Below, piece after piece: positions 27,101-41,000 of a stretch of DNA of 64,000 nt (positions are counted from its first letter, which is position 1; every line of letters starts with the position of its first letter). The translations under genes and the position numbers were made by a program. Location: positions 3,093,306 through 3,157,305 of the forward strand of contig OZ025887.1 of assembly GCA_964019415.1 (NCBI GenBank), in the 5' to 3' direction. Below the pieces are notes generated by a model that saw only the letters and a list, made by a program, of their open reading frames with translations, was not told where the DNA came from and searched no databases. The DNA comes from Ianthella basta. Its lineage: Eukaryota > Porifera > Demospongiae > Verongiida > Ianthellidae.

Positions 27101-30100
27101 CCTAACCTAACCTAATTCAAGGCAACATACGTATGTGCCTAAGCGTACCTTTAATACTGACCTCACATCGCAGACATATGGGAACATGTAAGGTGCTCAG
27201 AATGCACTAGAACACATACTACATGCAATAGAATTCTGCAAGTGCCAATCCACCAAGGGATACCACTTACAGAAGTGCCAGTACATCTGTGTCCTAGATC
27301 TCAAGGCAGACACAGTGGCTAGCACAAACATACAGTTTGCAGGTTGTAGTACTGCAAATGATGCGATGACTACACCAGCAGCTTTACCAGCATACATTTT
27401 AGCACAAGACATGATTTCTGTCTAATAGATCTATTAATTTATTATTTATGCACAGGGAAAAGCAAGTATATAGAGTAGGATATCAATTAACAGCCACCAT
27501 CTATTAACGGACGCTTGATCTTTCCAACCAGTAGACAAATCAGCAGAACAGTTTGAGTCAAAAGCACATGCAGTGCTAACAACATTCCCTGGTAATCGTA
27601 GGTATTGCTCACCATCATCCACCGCACAAGCCTTCTGAAAAGCACTCGTTGAGAAAACCTATTAATGGCCAGAAGCAATGAATTAATGGACAGCAGCTTG
27701 TAGTCTGCACCCGATGGAGAGATACTGGAGCTGCCGCTACAACACAGGTGCTCACACACCCTCTTCATGCTGACCATGATTTGAAGTACCACCTCCAACA
27801 ACAGAGGTAAGTGAGCATCTCTGCATCGGGTGGTGTGATCTATTATCGGCCACCATGAATTCATGAATTTCATGCCCTCAGCAGAGGCAGGAAGTGCAAG
27901 CAGAGGCATAGCCGACATATGATATAGGTAGAATAATAGTCCTCATCACTGCCAAGAATTGTCACCTAATTCTTCACAGTCAAAGTGCACAGGCCAAAAA
28001 GTTGTGCAATTTCACTGCCATTTTCAGGTCAGTGTCCCGAATTGAAAACTGATAACCTGGTGCGAAATGGTGGTGTAATTGCACATTTCTGGCCTGTGCA
28101 CATCGGCTTGAGGGATTAGGTGGCGATCCTTGGTAGTGATGACGACTATACCTCTACCTATATCATATGTCGGCTACGCCTCTGCTTGCGTTTCCTGCCT
28201 CTGCTGAGGGCATGAAATTCATGAATTCATGGTGCCTGGTAATACGTAGGTCACACCACCCGATACAGTTTACATTGCTCACCTACTTCTGTCAAAGGAT
28301 GTGGGACTTTGAATCGTGGTCAGCACGAAGAGGGTGCATGAACCTCTGTGTTGTAGTGACAAAACCAGTATCTCTCCATTGGGTGCAGACTATGAGCTGC
28401 TGTCCGTTAATACATAGCTTCTGGCCATTAATAGGTTTACTCAGCGAGCGCCTTTCAAAGGGTCGCACTGAGGAGGATGGTGAGCAATATTTACAATTAC
28501 CAGGGAATGTTGTTAGTGCTGCAAGTGCTTTCCAGTGATAGTCAACTTAAACCGATTTGTCTACTGGTTGGAAAGATCGAGCATCCACTACTAGATGGTG
28601 TCAATTAATTGATATCCTACTCTACATGGCAGTTGGCACAGACAATCTGGTCAGGTGTCTGCCATGAAAAATACTTACTTGAATAATTTCAAAGTAGTAC
28701 AGACAATGGTAGATGGGCTCCAGCAGGTGGCCTGGGAGGACATACATCACTGCCTCTTTGAACATAGGGATGTTAGGCTGAAGTTGCTGTAAGGAAGGAG
28801 GAACAGATAGTCCTACCATGATTTCTCTCTGACTGTAACATAGCAGGCAATTTCATTGCAGCACTGCAGTCCCATTGATCATAGAGGCAAGAGATACACA
28901 TTATGTATGCAATTCATACAAAGCACATTGTGTTGATAAGATGGGTGTTCACCCAGGCAGCAAGAGGCATGGGCAAGCACATGCCATACATATACATGAC
29001 ATGGATGTGCATGTACCACACAAGCAAGTGGAAGCCACTCATTCTAATGTGCGTAATATACAGTAGGTGCTACACTGAAATGGGGTATCTATGTGGCAGC
29101 TACTTCACACAAAAGGAAGAGGCACACAAGCTTGTTCGGTTGCACACATCTGGTGGAGCATGTAGGGGGACAGTCACAGGCTGTGGCAAGTTACAGATGC
29201 AGGTTTAAGAACCGGCAGCTGGGGTCCCAGGCTTCAATACATAAAGCGGTGAACAGCAGCACTGCACAGAAAAGGCCTGCAGCATTTAACTGTGTTGAGT
29301 GGCTGGAGTGCTGAGAGCTGAGAACACCTGAAAGAAACAGACCCTACTAATGACTATACATAGCTCTTTCAGCTTTCAGGCCTTGCTACACTTGAAGACT
29401 GCATGCTCACCGACCATGTGCCCACTGCCTAGACACTCCATTTGTCTAAAATTTGTTACCAATCTCCAAAATATAGCTGCAACTTTCTTTTCAACTTACA
29501 GTGGCTCCCAAGTCTGTTTGTCCTCTCCAGAAATGGCCTAATTCAATGCATAAAATTGAAATGTTGCCCTGCTCAAAATTATCTTTTATTGTAGCAGCTT
29601 TAAACAATTGCTTAGCTTCTTGGCTTCACCCAAACTTCTTTTCGAACTTGAATTTACACGCAAGTTCATCATCATGGTCCAGAAAAATGTACGTTCATCA
29701 TTCTGTCTAAGAAGGAATTCAGCCATCTGCCTCATTGCTGCTATCCTTCTAGACTGGTGCTGTTGCCAATAGAGGAGCAAACCAGGAAAAGCAGAGTATG
29801 TAGCTTTGTGGATGGCCATCTTGATGCTCAATCTTTCACATTATTTTATCACCACTAGCATGGTTGTGGTGCATTACCTGCAAGTCACTGTGATACTTAC
29901 AGACTGACTGAACAGGAATGAATCAAGTTGAACTGGGTAACTCAACTTGGGCTCAACACGGATTCAGTGCGCAAGTGAAAGCATGCAGTATAAAACAGAA
30001 CTATTCCACCATGGGGAGTCAGTGCACCATGATGCCAAGAGCCACTAGAACAGGAACAGTTTGGCTGCTGTTTAGTTCCAGAGGGGTCTAACTGGGATGG

Positions 30101-33100
30101 GGCTTTGGCATGACATGTCAAGCACTTAGCCATGCTTACTTACATTCAACTCCCTCAGTGCGTCTGGGTTCATTCTAATTTCAGTCAGAGCCTCCATAGC
30201 TTCACCAATTGTCTCAGCATACAAACTGTATGCACTGAACTCGTCATTCTGGCAGGAAAGAAAATACACATATATAGATGAACCACTGAGCTTCATTATA
30301 CCATAATCATTATCAGCTTGAAATAATGTTTCGGCATCACATCACCCAAAACATTCAAGCAACTATGATTTTGTTGGCGGACAGTAAACAGGAAATTCAG
30401 TGAATATGGTCAAGGTTGGAGACTAGAATTAGTGACTGTCCATGATTCCACTGCTTTCTCAGTGGTCTGTAGCACAGTTTAGGAAGAGTATCACCAGAGA
30501 TCTCCACACATTTACACATAATGGCTCACATGCTGCCTGTTCACTTACATAATTACAGTAGAGTCATTTGTTCCTCTTGGTACAGAAACACACCATTCTC
30601 AGTTTAAAATTGTCTGAGTATGCTACGTAACATTCTTTCCATCAATTCAATCACTGCTAATTGAACAAGACTTAGCCAACATATTCGCTAGCTTAATTAG
30701 CTGCTATGAATACCAATTGCATACATTTGGTCAACCAACCCTAAAAGTACTGTGTGAACTTTCAAGTTTCAACTGACAAGCTGTTTAACACTCTTTGCAT
30801 GTGCGTCACAGCTAGCATGCCTTGTTTCACTAAGTGAAGTGACAAACCTATAGAATTTACTGTATGTTCCGGTTCATCTTCATACCACTTTGGTATACCA
30901 AGAGTACATCTGAGATTAAAATTGTGCAACTGTGTATCCTCAAACCTACAACAGGATTCATCCAAAACGATTACAGTGCACAACATAAAAATTACAAAAG
31001 GGTTCACCTGAATGTTGTAGTTATTCAGCATAGCTAATCTCTTATAGACACCACACATGATATATTGCACAGATTAACAAAGCAGGCGATAGTTGATGAG
31101 CAGGGACGATTGACAGAAAGCTGTTTTGTGGGTTTTCAGAAAAGGTGTCAAACAGGATTGCTGCTACCAAGTGAGACAACAACCTCGCTCAACTGTGTCA
31201 CATTTGTAGATATCTTGTAGCACTGCAAGAAGATTTCAGTAGCACTAGAAAGATTAGTGCTGGTCTGCTCTAGTCATCAAGCAGTGGTCCTTCATATGTG
31301 TGCTTTGGTTCCAAGAATGATATTCAGGCACTACATGTTAATGTTGCTACCATGCCTACATGTGACACACTACTGTGTCATTTTAGGAAACTGCTGTTCG
31401 CGGTTAGCATATATGCTTGCACATTCTTATCTCTTATGTAGTCCTGGTAATACACACTAGACATAATAAAATTTTTCTACAAAAATAGTAAGGATGTAGG
31501 GATGGCATAAAAAGGACAGAAACAAGTAAAGGCTGCTACAAAGTAGAGCATTAACCATGGTCCCTACATGCAAGAATCTTATAGTCCTACATCCTTGAAT
31601 GTACGGACATGGTTAATGCTCCACTGTGTAACAGCCTTTACTTGTTTCTGTCCTTTTTATGCCATCCGTACATCCTTACCATTTTGTAGAAAAAATCTAT
31701 TATGTCTAGTGTTTGCACTTTTTATGGAGCATGTGCTAAGATGCACAATATAGCTAATTTAACTTCTTGTGTAGCTAGCTCCTGATAGAGTTACCTGCAA
31801 TTTGCATTTGAGAAATTGCATTGACATTGTAAATGATTCATTCCACAAGTCAAATGCTACGCCAAGTTGTAGAGCAAGGCGAGAAATTCCACTGTGGTGC
31901 AAAACAAAGGGAGAAGGAGCCTCCGGAAGCTGTATGCAGCTGCTTGCAATGGTACTCGTCATGCTGGTTTCATCTGGTTCAATTACATAATTTGAAAATG
32001 GTGTCCACCCTGCATGGCCAAGTAACACGGCAGGAGTCATAGCAAGCGTCGTCTTCCGCACTAAGTTGTGTCGCCTTCTAGCCTACAAAGGAATGCAGCC
32101 AGCCAAAAATGGTGCAATATGGTACGAGAAGTATTCTCCTGGTGCCTTTGGTTTGTGTGCTATGGCCGTCAAAGAAGAAGAAGAAGAAGAAGAAGAAAAA
32201 GACAAAATGTGGGAAATGTCAAGGGCGCTCTCTACATGTAGGTGCACCTTTGCTGTGAAGTAAGGTTAGCTATGTGCACTGTTCAGTCCCTGCTTCCTCA
32301 TGGGAAGCTTTGCTTGCTGGTTTTTAGCCTTATTTATGAGTAGTGCGACTTTTCAATTGTGTTACAAACAACCACTGCCATCCCTACATAGACAGCATTA
32401 CAGTGCTGTCTGTTAACATCCTAGTCTAGCCGCTAGCCCCTACTTTGTCATTGCACACGGGGGCAGAAGAAAAGTAGGGTCTATATAGCAGAATGTGTAA
32501 ATTCCACACCTCGCAATAAACATGCTATCGGGCGTCTATCAAGAACGTTGATTATGAACAACGCCAACAAATAATACTCAGTAAGGAGAGAAAATGACGA
32601 CCAGAAGGTGGGAAACATCGTCGTGTAGGTTTTCCTCGAGAACCGCGAGCTCCACAGCCTACAGCGAATGTATTATTGTCTTGGATACTACTGCCACCCT
32701 GTCTCTACTTTGGTACAATAAGCACCAATGTCTCCATAATTGCTGCTGCGATCTGAGGCAGCAGCAATCTCATTGGTCAGCGTGAGTTGTGGCATTTACA
32801 CATTCTGCTAGACCCTACTTTTCTTCCGCACCTGCGTGATGACAAAGTAGGGGCTAGCAGCTAGACTAATAACACCCAGGATGTGTAGTGATACAGGATA
32901 TACGTATGTATGAACTAACCATCAGTTTCTTTGATCTTTAGCGTAACCAGGCACAAACAGCATTTAACGCATAACATGACATGAAATTACACTGCTTTGC
33001 TAAATGGTTGCCACAAATGTCATTTGGCTTACCCCTGACCTCACTTCGCCCAGTTACCATGCCAAAGTGAGGCCAAAGCTCAGAGGGGACTCAAATAACA

Positions 33101-35053
33101 TTCACGATAACCACTTTGCAAAATGCTGTATCTGAGAGGGCTCACCAATGCCAGTTCAGCAAAGCATGCTCCCAGCTGTGGGCATTTTCCCTGCTGTTCC
33201 CCCTCACTGTCGCTAACCATCTCCAAGCAATCCTCAACCATCCCAAACAACTGAACAGACAACTCATGAAGGTCACTGATGTTCCCAAAGATTTGTTCAA
33301 TTTTCTGCACAAGGTAAGCATTCCTACAATTGAAAAGTACACCACCACTGTACAGTATACAGGGACTAGACTCACCTCCATCGGGTATCTCCTGGCATCC
33401 TTCTTCAAGCTTTCCTTGTAAATCTACAGTACAATACACCATAGCCACATACATAGGTGAAGTGGTGTACATACAATGAAGGATGACCAGTACAGCAACA
33501 GTACAACATGCAGCCATATAGTGCACACAGCTTTATTACACGTCACGTTTGTGACACTTATTTAGGAATGTGCCTGATAAAAATGGCATCTCCCATCTTG
33601 ATGTATTAGTATGCTTCTGCAAAACTAGCCAAACAGCAGTGGCAAAGAACAATTGAAGGCCATGGATGATAGGCTTCTTTGGATGTATTGAAGATGGCAG
33701 CACACCCAAAGGTAACCTGGAGTGCACGTAAGAGAAAAGCGTCATAGGCTGCTTGTACCCCATTTGTTCTTTTCATAATCTTAATATTATTCTCCTTCCC
33801 ACAGAATTTTTGCACACTCCCTAACGCATGACACAGGGCACCTACGGACCCAAGTTGTACGAGGACTCACGTACGGACGTGAAGGACTAGGATCTGAGCA
33901 CCAGTGGCAATCTGATATGTACAGCGCTGGAGTGGGCAGGAAATTTGTCTTCCCCGGGTATTAAAATACCCCGATGCCGCATTTTGTTCTGGTAATATAC
34001 CATTATGGTAACATGGTAGCCAGTTCATCTAGAGTGGCATAATTGTGTTTGATGTTCTGCACTATCTTCATCTGATTTAAAAGGAAGGGGTATTAGTCAA
34101 TTCAGGTATTAATCTGATGTAGCCATAGTCCTTTGGATATGCAAAAACTGTACAAACTAGGGCATAAAAATTAGAAATATAGAATAAAAAGGAATTTAGG
34201 AATGGCCAGCAGAAAAAGCATAGAAACAAGCAACAGTAACTCAACACCATAATAAACCACAATTCCGTGCAGTTTGTTCTACATTCCAAATTTCCATGTA
34301 GCTACATGTGATTAGCTAACTACGTAGACATTTGGGTCTATGCAGCTACAAGGAAATTAGGAATGTAGAGCAACCTTCACAGAAAAGTGGTGTATTATGG
34401 TGTTGAGTTACTGTTGCTTGTTTCTATACTTTTTCTGCTGGCCATTTCTACATCCCTTTTAATTCTACAGGAATTTGTATACACTAGTTAAAGGATATGA
34501 GCAATAGGTAGATCATCAACCTTGATATAATTATGATCAAGTGATACACAAAGTCATACAAACCTTTATCAACATGTCAAGATGGCGAATGTACTTGGTT
34601 TCCTCTGTGGTAAAGTGCTTCACAAAGTCCTCATGTTTCATGTGCTGTGGGTCAACTGTTATCTGCATAGCAATTGAACAAGACAGCTCCTTAGAACTGC
34701 TGCTTCTACATAAATCAATTATACAGTATAGTGGTCCTACAGATGCACTCAAATGCTTGCATGTAGGGCATGTGTGTATATAGGACATGTCCAGGTTTGT
34801 ATGCATTAGGGCTGAGACAAATGATGATTTTACTATTCAAAGCTTTGTCTGAAAAAGCTTCAAATGCTTCGAAGTTTTGCTGTGCATGGAACCTATAGCT
34901 GAAAATGTAACAAGTATTTTGAGTTAAAAAACTTGTGGGCTGCTGCCCCCACTCAAAATACTCGCTCCTTTCAGTTGCTGTTCTGTCACTCACCATAGGC
35001 AAGCACTTCCACACACATCCACACACAAACCACGCACGCACGCACACACACAG

Positions 35054-35084
<31 letters not shown>

Positions 35085-38000
35085 AAGCTCCAGAACAGAC
35101 AGACACACCACTGCTTACAGGGCATGCATTTACAGTGAGTATTTACAGAAACACCAAGGAACCCACAGTCACCAGAGGCAGCTAGCGTTCTATGATGCCA
35201 AAAGCTACGTACGTAGTTTGCTGCAGCCCAGTATGCGGGGGCGAGGTTCTGAAGAGCATTTAGAAGGGTAGCTGTGCGCACTAAGCTTTGCAACGCTACA
35301 GACGATTGAAGAATGTTAGCATGTACAAATCATGGCGCTCACCAGTTGTTACGTTACTCCTGTCATGTGTTACAGGCGACGGAGTGAAGGCCTCCAAAGT
35401 GGGTGACCGTTATCGAAGAAGACGCTGGGATAAGTCGATGACCTATTTGGTGCTGTCTCGAAGCTCTCTGGGCCCGTCGACCAGAAGTGCTTCAGGAGTC
35501 TGTTCCACGATCAGCGGCAGAAGAGGACGAACAAAGTTCTCGCGGAACCATTTCGGTTACTGTTTCGGTTCCGTGGGGGGCCTAATTATGGGGGGCCCAA
35601 ATTTGGCATGACAGGGCAAACAGAGGAATACTGCCTTCCTGTTTGGGACCCTGGAATGGCCTGGCGGATAAGTGCACACTGCAATATTAAGCTCACAATA
35701 TTTCACTACATACAAATCTTAATTTTGACAAAGTAGGTCTTTGTTCTTGTGTAAGGTGCGCTCAAAGTGCACATATAAATGTGCATAGGAGAACACTGCA
35801 TGTACTGTACATTTATATTGATACATAGTCATGTATAGTATACCAAGCAAAAACACTGCAAACAGTCACAAACTGTGACAGTCGTGCCCAACTGGTCCAA
35901 CTGACCCATGGCATGGGCATGATTGCACAATGTGCCTCAAGATGGCCAAGATAAATGGGGTTAATCTAATTATAGCACCAATTAGCAGGAATCAGCGCCT
36001 ATGCAGTAGCCCAGCCCTTAGCACAGTTGTCTGACAATCCCTATGGTGCAGGGTCCAAATCCTACTTCACTCTTTCCCCCCTCTTTTTTTGCTTCACTTT
36101 ATCTGCCCCTACCAGCCCCACTACCACCACCACCACCAGCACCACCACACATACAAGTTACAAAATGCGGCTCCAGCATATATGCCAGAGCTACAAGGAC
36201 AACACCCACCAGTGCAACCACCACCACCACCACCAGCACTGCTGCCACCAGCATGCACCACCATACAGCCATAAGTGACTATCGTTGTAGCCAGTATATG
36301 TGGCAGAACGTACTAGAAGCTGTACTGGTGGGTATTTGAAAACAATATACAGTATAGTAGTACAGTACAGATGCACTCAAATGCTTGCACATGTAGGGCA
36401 TGCCGCAGGCAGCCCCTAAAAAGACTGTACAAAGCAAAGAAGGGACATGGCCTGCTGGCAAACTGGAGCAAGTCAAACACTATGGTGTTTAGTAAAGAGC
36501 ACACAGAGTGTAAGATGGAGGTCGATGGTGTATGTATAGAGCAAGCAAGGGAGATGGTATACCTAGGGGTAAGACTGAGTGAGAACAGTGAGATGGAAAG
36601 TGAACTGGAGTGGAGGATGGGTACTGAGAGAGCCAGTTTTTGCAAATAAGGAGCTGAGTACAGATGCCAAGTTGAATGTCTACAATGCAGAGGTGATACC
36701 TACCCTAGTGTATGGATGTGAGGCATGGGTATGGAAGGCGGGGGCAAGGTGATAAAATACCTGAAGGTCAGAAAAATTCCTGTGTTGGCATGGCTACACA
36801 TGTACTGTGCACATGACCTCAGAATCCAAGTCATAAAGAATCACATTGGGTGTCAATGATAAATACAAGTTTGCACAGAAATGACACAACCTACACAAAT
36901 CATCAGAAATAAAGAAATTCAGGAATATCCCTATTATACCAAGTCAATCAGGCCCATTTCCACCACCCTGTAAAGAGGGATGCATAAAGGAACTACTGTA
37001 TTGTTCCTAATTTTTGTCTCCTTAATTCTTCAACACCCGCCTAAATAGGGTAAAATCATATTCGAATTTTTGACTAAAAATGGCTGCCCCTTATTGTTCA
37101 TCTTGAACTCTACAGTAAGTCGTCATCTGCTGCAGAGTCTAATGAATCGTCAGCTGCTGTGGAGTCTAATGAATCGTCAGCTGCTTCGCTCTAATGAATC
37201 GTTGGCTGCTGCCATTTCTTATTTGCCGAGGTTTTGTTCGTTTCTTGCCTATATGGTTAGGTGTTGCCCTTCACAGTAGTTTTTGTTTGGATTGCAAACA
37301 ACAGACAAACAAATAAACTGAATTATATAATTCTCTATAGATGTGCAAATGTGAAATGTGAAAAATGTGAAATGCAGTGCAAGTTGCCAACATTCTGTAA
37401 TCAGTGCATAAACATAGGAAATGTAGATACCAACAATCTGCATAATTATACGTTAGTAACATTGGAAATCGTGTGCAGTGGGTGAAGACTTACTGCAGGC
37501 TCAACAATGGGGCTATGGAACTGGTCAGAGTCCATTTCAAACAAGTCATTCAGTGCCTATACAAAGGGGAACCAACTGAAAGTAAAAACAGCATGCTGCC
37601 TTACCAGTAAGGTATTATTGCCAAATGGTCAACAGATCGTAATATCACATGTACCTGGTCAACATTGATGGAGACCTTCAAGTCTCTCTCCTGGATGACT
37701 TTTTCGCGCGAATGATCTCGGTCCTGCCCTGTGTCCCAGGTGTGTTTCATGAAGTTGCCAGCCAGTTTCAGAGCATCTGCTGCCACATAGTCGAGCACTC
37801 CAAGAATGAAGCATGTGACTGAGATGTCCACCTTGTGACCCAGGACATCCTAAGCAACATCATCAGTGAACAATACATATTTATCCGTGAATGCCTTCAC
37901 CATGAATTTAACTTAGAATGTATAAGTTGAGAATTACTGATAGGATAAAGTATTTTGGAAGATTGTAGAAATTATGTCATATAGTTAAACCTCTCTAAGC

Positions 38001-41000
38001 CAGCCACCTACGGACCACTTTTAACTGACCATTACAGAGAGGTGGCTGCTAAACAGAGGTAGATTGCAATGCTTTAGTGCTATTTGGGACAGGGAGGCTG
38101 GCTGATTTAGAGGTGGCTGCCTAACACAGTGACTGCCTTAGACAGGTTCCACTGCAATACTGTTGCTATTCAAAAGAACTGGCAATAGGCATTTGTCCGG
38201 TGCATTAAGCAATTTGACAGAAAATGCTGTTGTGCAAAACAAACGGTAATACCTACATACAGATGTGCAGAGAATATAGCAGGTGCACCTTGAGCTGATG
38301 ATGGATCTTGTCAATAGGTAGCCCCTTCTTTTTCAGGGCTCCGACTTTATCCATTGAGCCCTCTGCTTCCTGAATAGCCCAATCATTCACTGGGTGCGGG
38401 TAGTTCTCCTGAACATATGCTGCAAAACAATACATCAGAATTGCTCCTTCAATTAAATACATACACATGACATGAAGAAAGGGCTAGAAGTACTGTGTTT
38501 CATCAGCACATTGCATTTGAAGTCATCAGTGAAATAATATTCATGCCATGTACACAGCCACCTACAGCTGTGATGCTAGATGCATACAACTCCATTTCAT
38601 GCTGAAAAAGTATCAAATACTATCTGGTCAGTTTAACAGAAAACTCCAAATAGACACATATAATTATTATGTAGAAGGCATGAAATTAGAGCAATGTCGA
38701 CAAATTTACAACTGACAAATCACTGTCATGAAGGGGAAGCAAAATATTCTCAAACCATTTCATGAAGGCTGTCCTGCTTCACTGCACATGAAATATTACT
38801 TATAAGGGTGGAGATCTGTGTGGCTTATAGGATTATCAATGAAAATTACTACATGCTGTTTCCTGTCTTGGAAGGGGGGGGGGGGGGCAGACAGATCTGG
38901 AAGGCAGGCAGTGGATGGTCTTTCTGTGGTATTCAGAATGGGGGGGATGCTGAAACCCAGCACCACCAGAATTCCAGAAAGAGTATTTTAGAGATGTACA
39001 AAACAAAACTGCACTTCACTAAAATACATGCTAGTCCTCTAAGACTCCTCATATTCTGTTACGCTGTTCTACTATGCTAATGAGTGATTCCATCAAGATT
39101 CTGTTTCTGTCCAATGTTATAATTGATATCACATATACGTATTTGTAACACACACAGGAAGAACACTGCTCTGAGCCGTAGATGGATGCTTCCACCACTT
39201 CGATGACATCATTTGCACAGCATGGCCCAGGCTTCATACAGCAACCTCGAGGGAAACATGCTGCCCTTCATGCTTCAGACATAGTCTGGGTTCCTACCTC
39301 CTTCTGCCGTTCACCAGACAAATCAGTCAAGACTACAGGTAGTAGGCCTGCCACGATATATCGATATGTCGTGATACAAGTGGCCTCTATTCGATATAAG
39401 GTCTACTGTATGCCGATATACTGACCATATGCAGTGACTGGAGGAAAACAAGTGCTTGAATAGCCACTAATACCAAATAATATCCACTAATAAACGTCAT
39501 AACAAAAGAGCGCTTTGGTTCGTCCCGTCAGTCAGATGATTTTGCATCATTAACATTTATCTTCCTGTGAACAGTCATATTAATGACGTCATAAAACGCC
39601 ATATCCGGCATATAGTAGTAAACAGGAAATAGCAGAAACAGAAAAAGTTCTCTCTTACAACTACCCGTGTACCTTCAGATTGCTTAGCACTGCTAGGATG
39701 AGAGCATCAGCACCAGGAAAAGCTGCTTATTGCCAGGTAAAGCTGACAAGATGATAATTTTAGTTGAAAACTCTCAAAACTTAATCTTAAGACAAATAAT
39801 CTGCAAGTAAAATGGATTGGAATATTATGCAATATATCGCTGATACTGATAGACAATATGAGATTTAGCTATATCATGGCAGGCCTAATGGGTAGCTAGC
39901 TATAGCATTACCCAGAATGTCTGAATCAGAAACAGACTGGGATTTGTCCTCCACGGGTCAAAATTAAATTACCCATTTTATGGTTCTCATGGAGTTATCC
40001 TTTGATAGCTGGTGTTTCCTTAGTAGCTGACCACTATTCTTAATTATCGTTCCCTTCATTGTCAGTCGTGCTGTCATCCAAAGATTGACTTCATACTCCC
40101 CATTGTCACAGCAACCACTTTCCTCATTCCAGCTGGTGTACAACTTGTCACTGAATGTATGCCTGCCAAAGGTGGGGGTGCTCCTGCTAGTAGGCAATGC
40201 TTCAATAGAGCTCTGACACCAGCTCAAGAAGCTTACAAAGCTCAAAAGGCAGCACTTACGTACATTGTACCTCCTTTGGTTTTAGGCACTATTGCCCACT
40301 ACCATCTGGATAGGAATTTCAGTACGTTAGCACAGTGCTGCCCATGCCATTCAATGACACTATCTTGCCACATCTATAACAATTAACTAACCATAAACCT
40401 ATCCAGAGCAAAATCCTTTTCTCCCAAATTGTCTATCCACATTGCCTATCCACTTGTCTATCCACATTGCCTATCCACTTGTCTATCCACATTGCCTATC
40501 CACTTGTCTATCCACATTGCCTATCCACTTGTCTATCCACATTGCCTATCCACTTGTCTATCCACATTGCCTATCCACTTGTCTATCCACATTGCCTATC
40601 CACTTGTCTATCCACATTGCCAATCCACTTGTCTATCCACATTGCCTATCCACTTGTCTATCCACATTGCCTATCCACTTTGGAGGCCAAAAATTTGACA
40701 CTTAAGTGTGCTGAGGTATAAAATTCAGAGAGTGTACGGCACTTGATACCACACGGCTTCAGTTAGGGATGAGGTAATATAGTGAAAGACAATGATGCTT
40801 AGACAAATTCAACAAATTAATCTATATGCATCTTTGCTTGAATACAGAGCTGTACGACCCTACTACAATATGGGAGATAGAAAATGTATACACTCTTCCA
40901 GTTTGTACTGCCTGTCCTCTTCCTTTAGGAGTCTATGGCAATACCCACTTTGTAAACACGCACCTCTCACATCCTGCACCAAAGTGGGACTGCTCGAACA

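Noticed and set aside
27487-28538. Two similar 120-140-codon open frames on opposite strands
   Set aside because: They mirror each other only because they lie in the arms of a foldback element; the sequence has no domain and diverges with frame breaks.
35288-35611. 107-codon plus-strand frame in an SOS intron
   Set aside because: No recognisable domain; basic, low-quality composition and surrounded by microsatellites and repeats.
36043-36339. Proline/histidine-rich frames
   Set aside because: All derive from (CCA)n low-complexity sequence in different frames.
40429-40705. CRISPR-like or coding repeat array
   Set aside because: The 25-bp units are contiguous without spacers and the host is a eukaryote; the open frames in all three phases follow from the repeat arithmetic.
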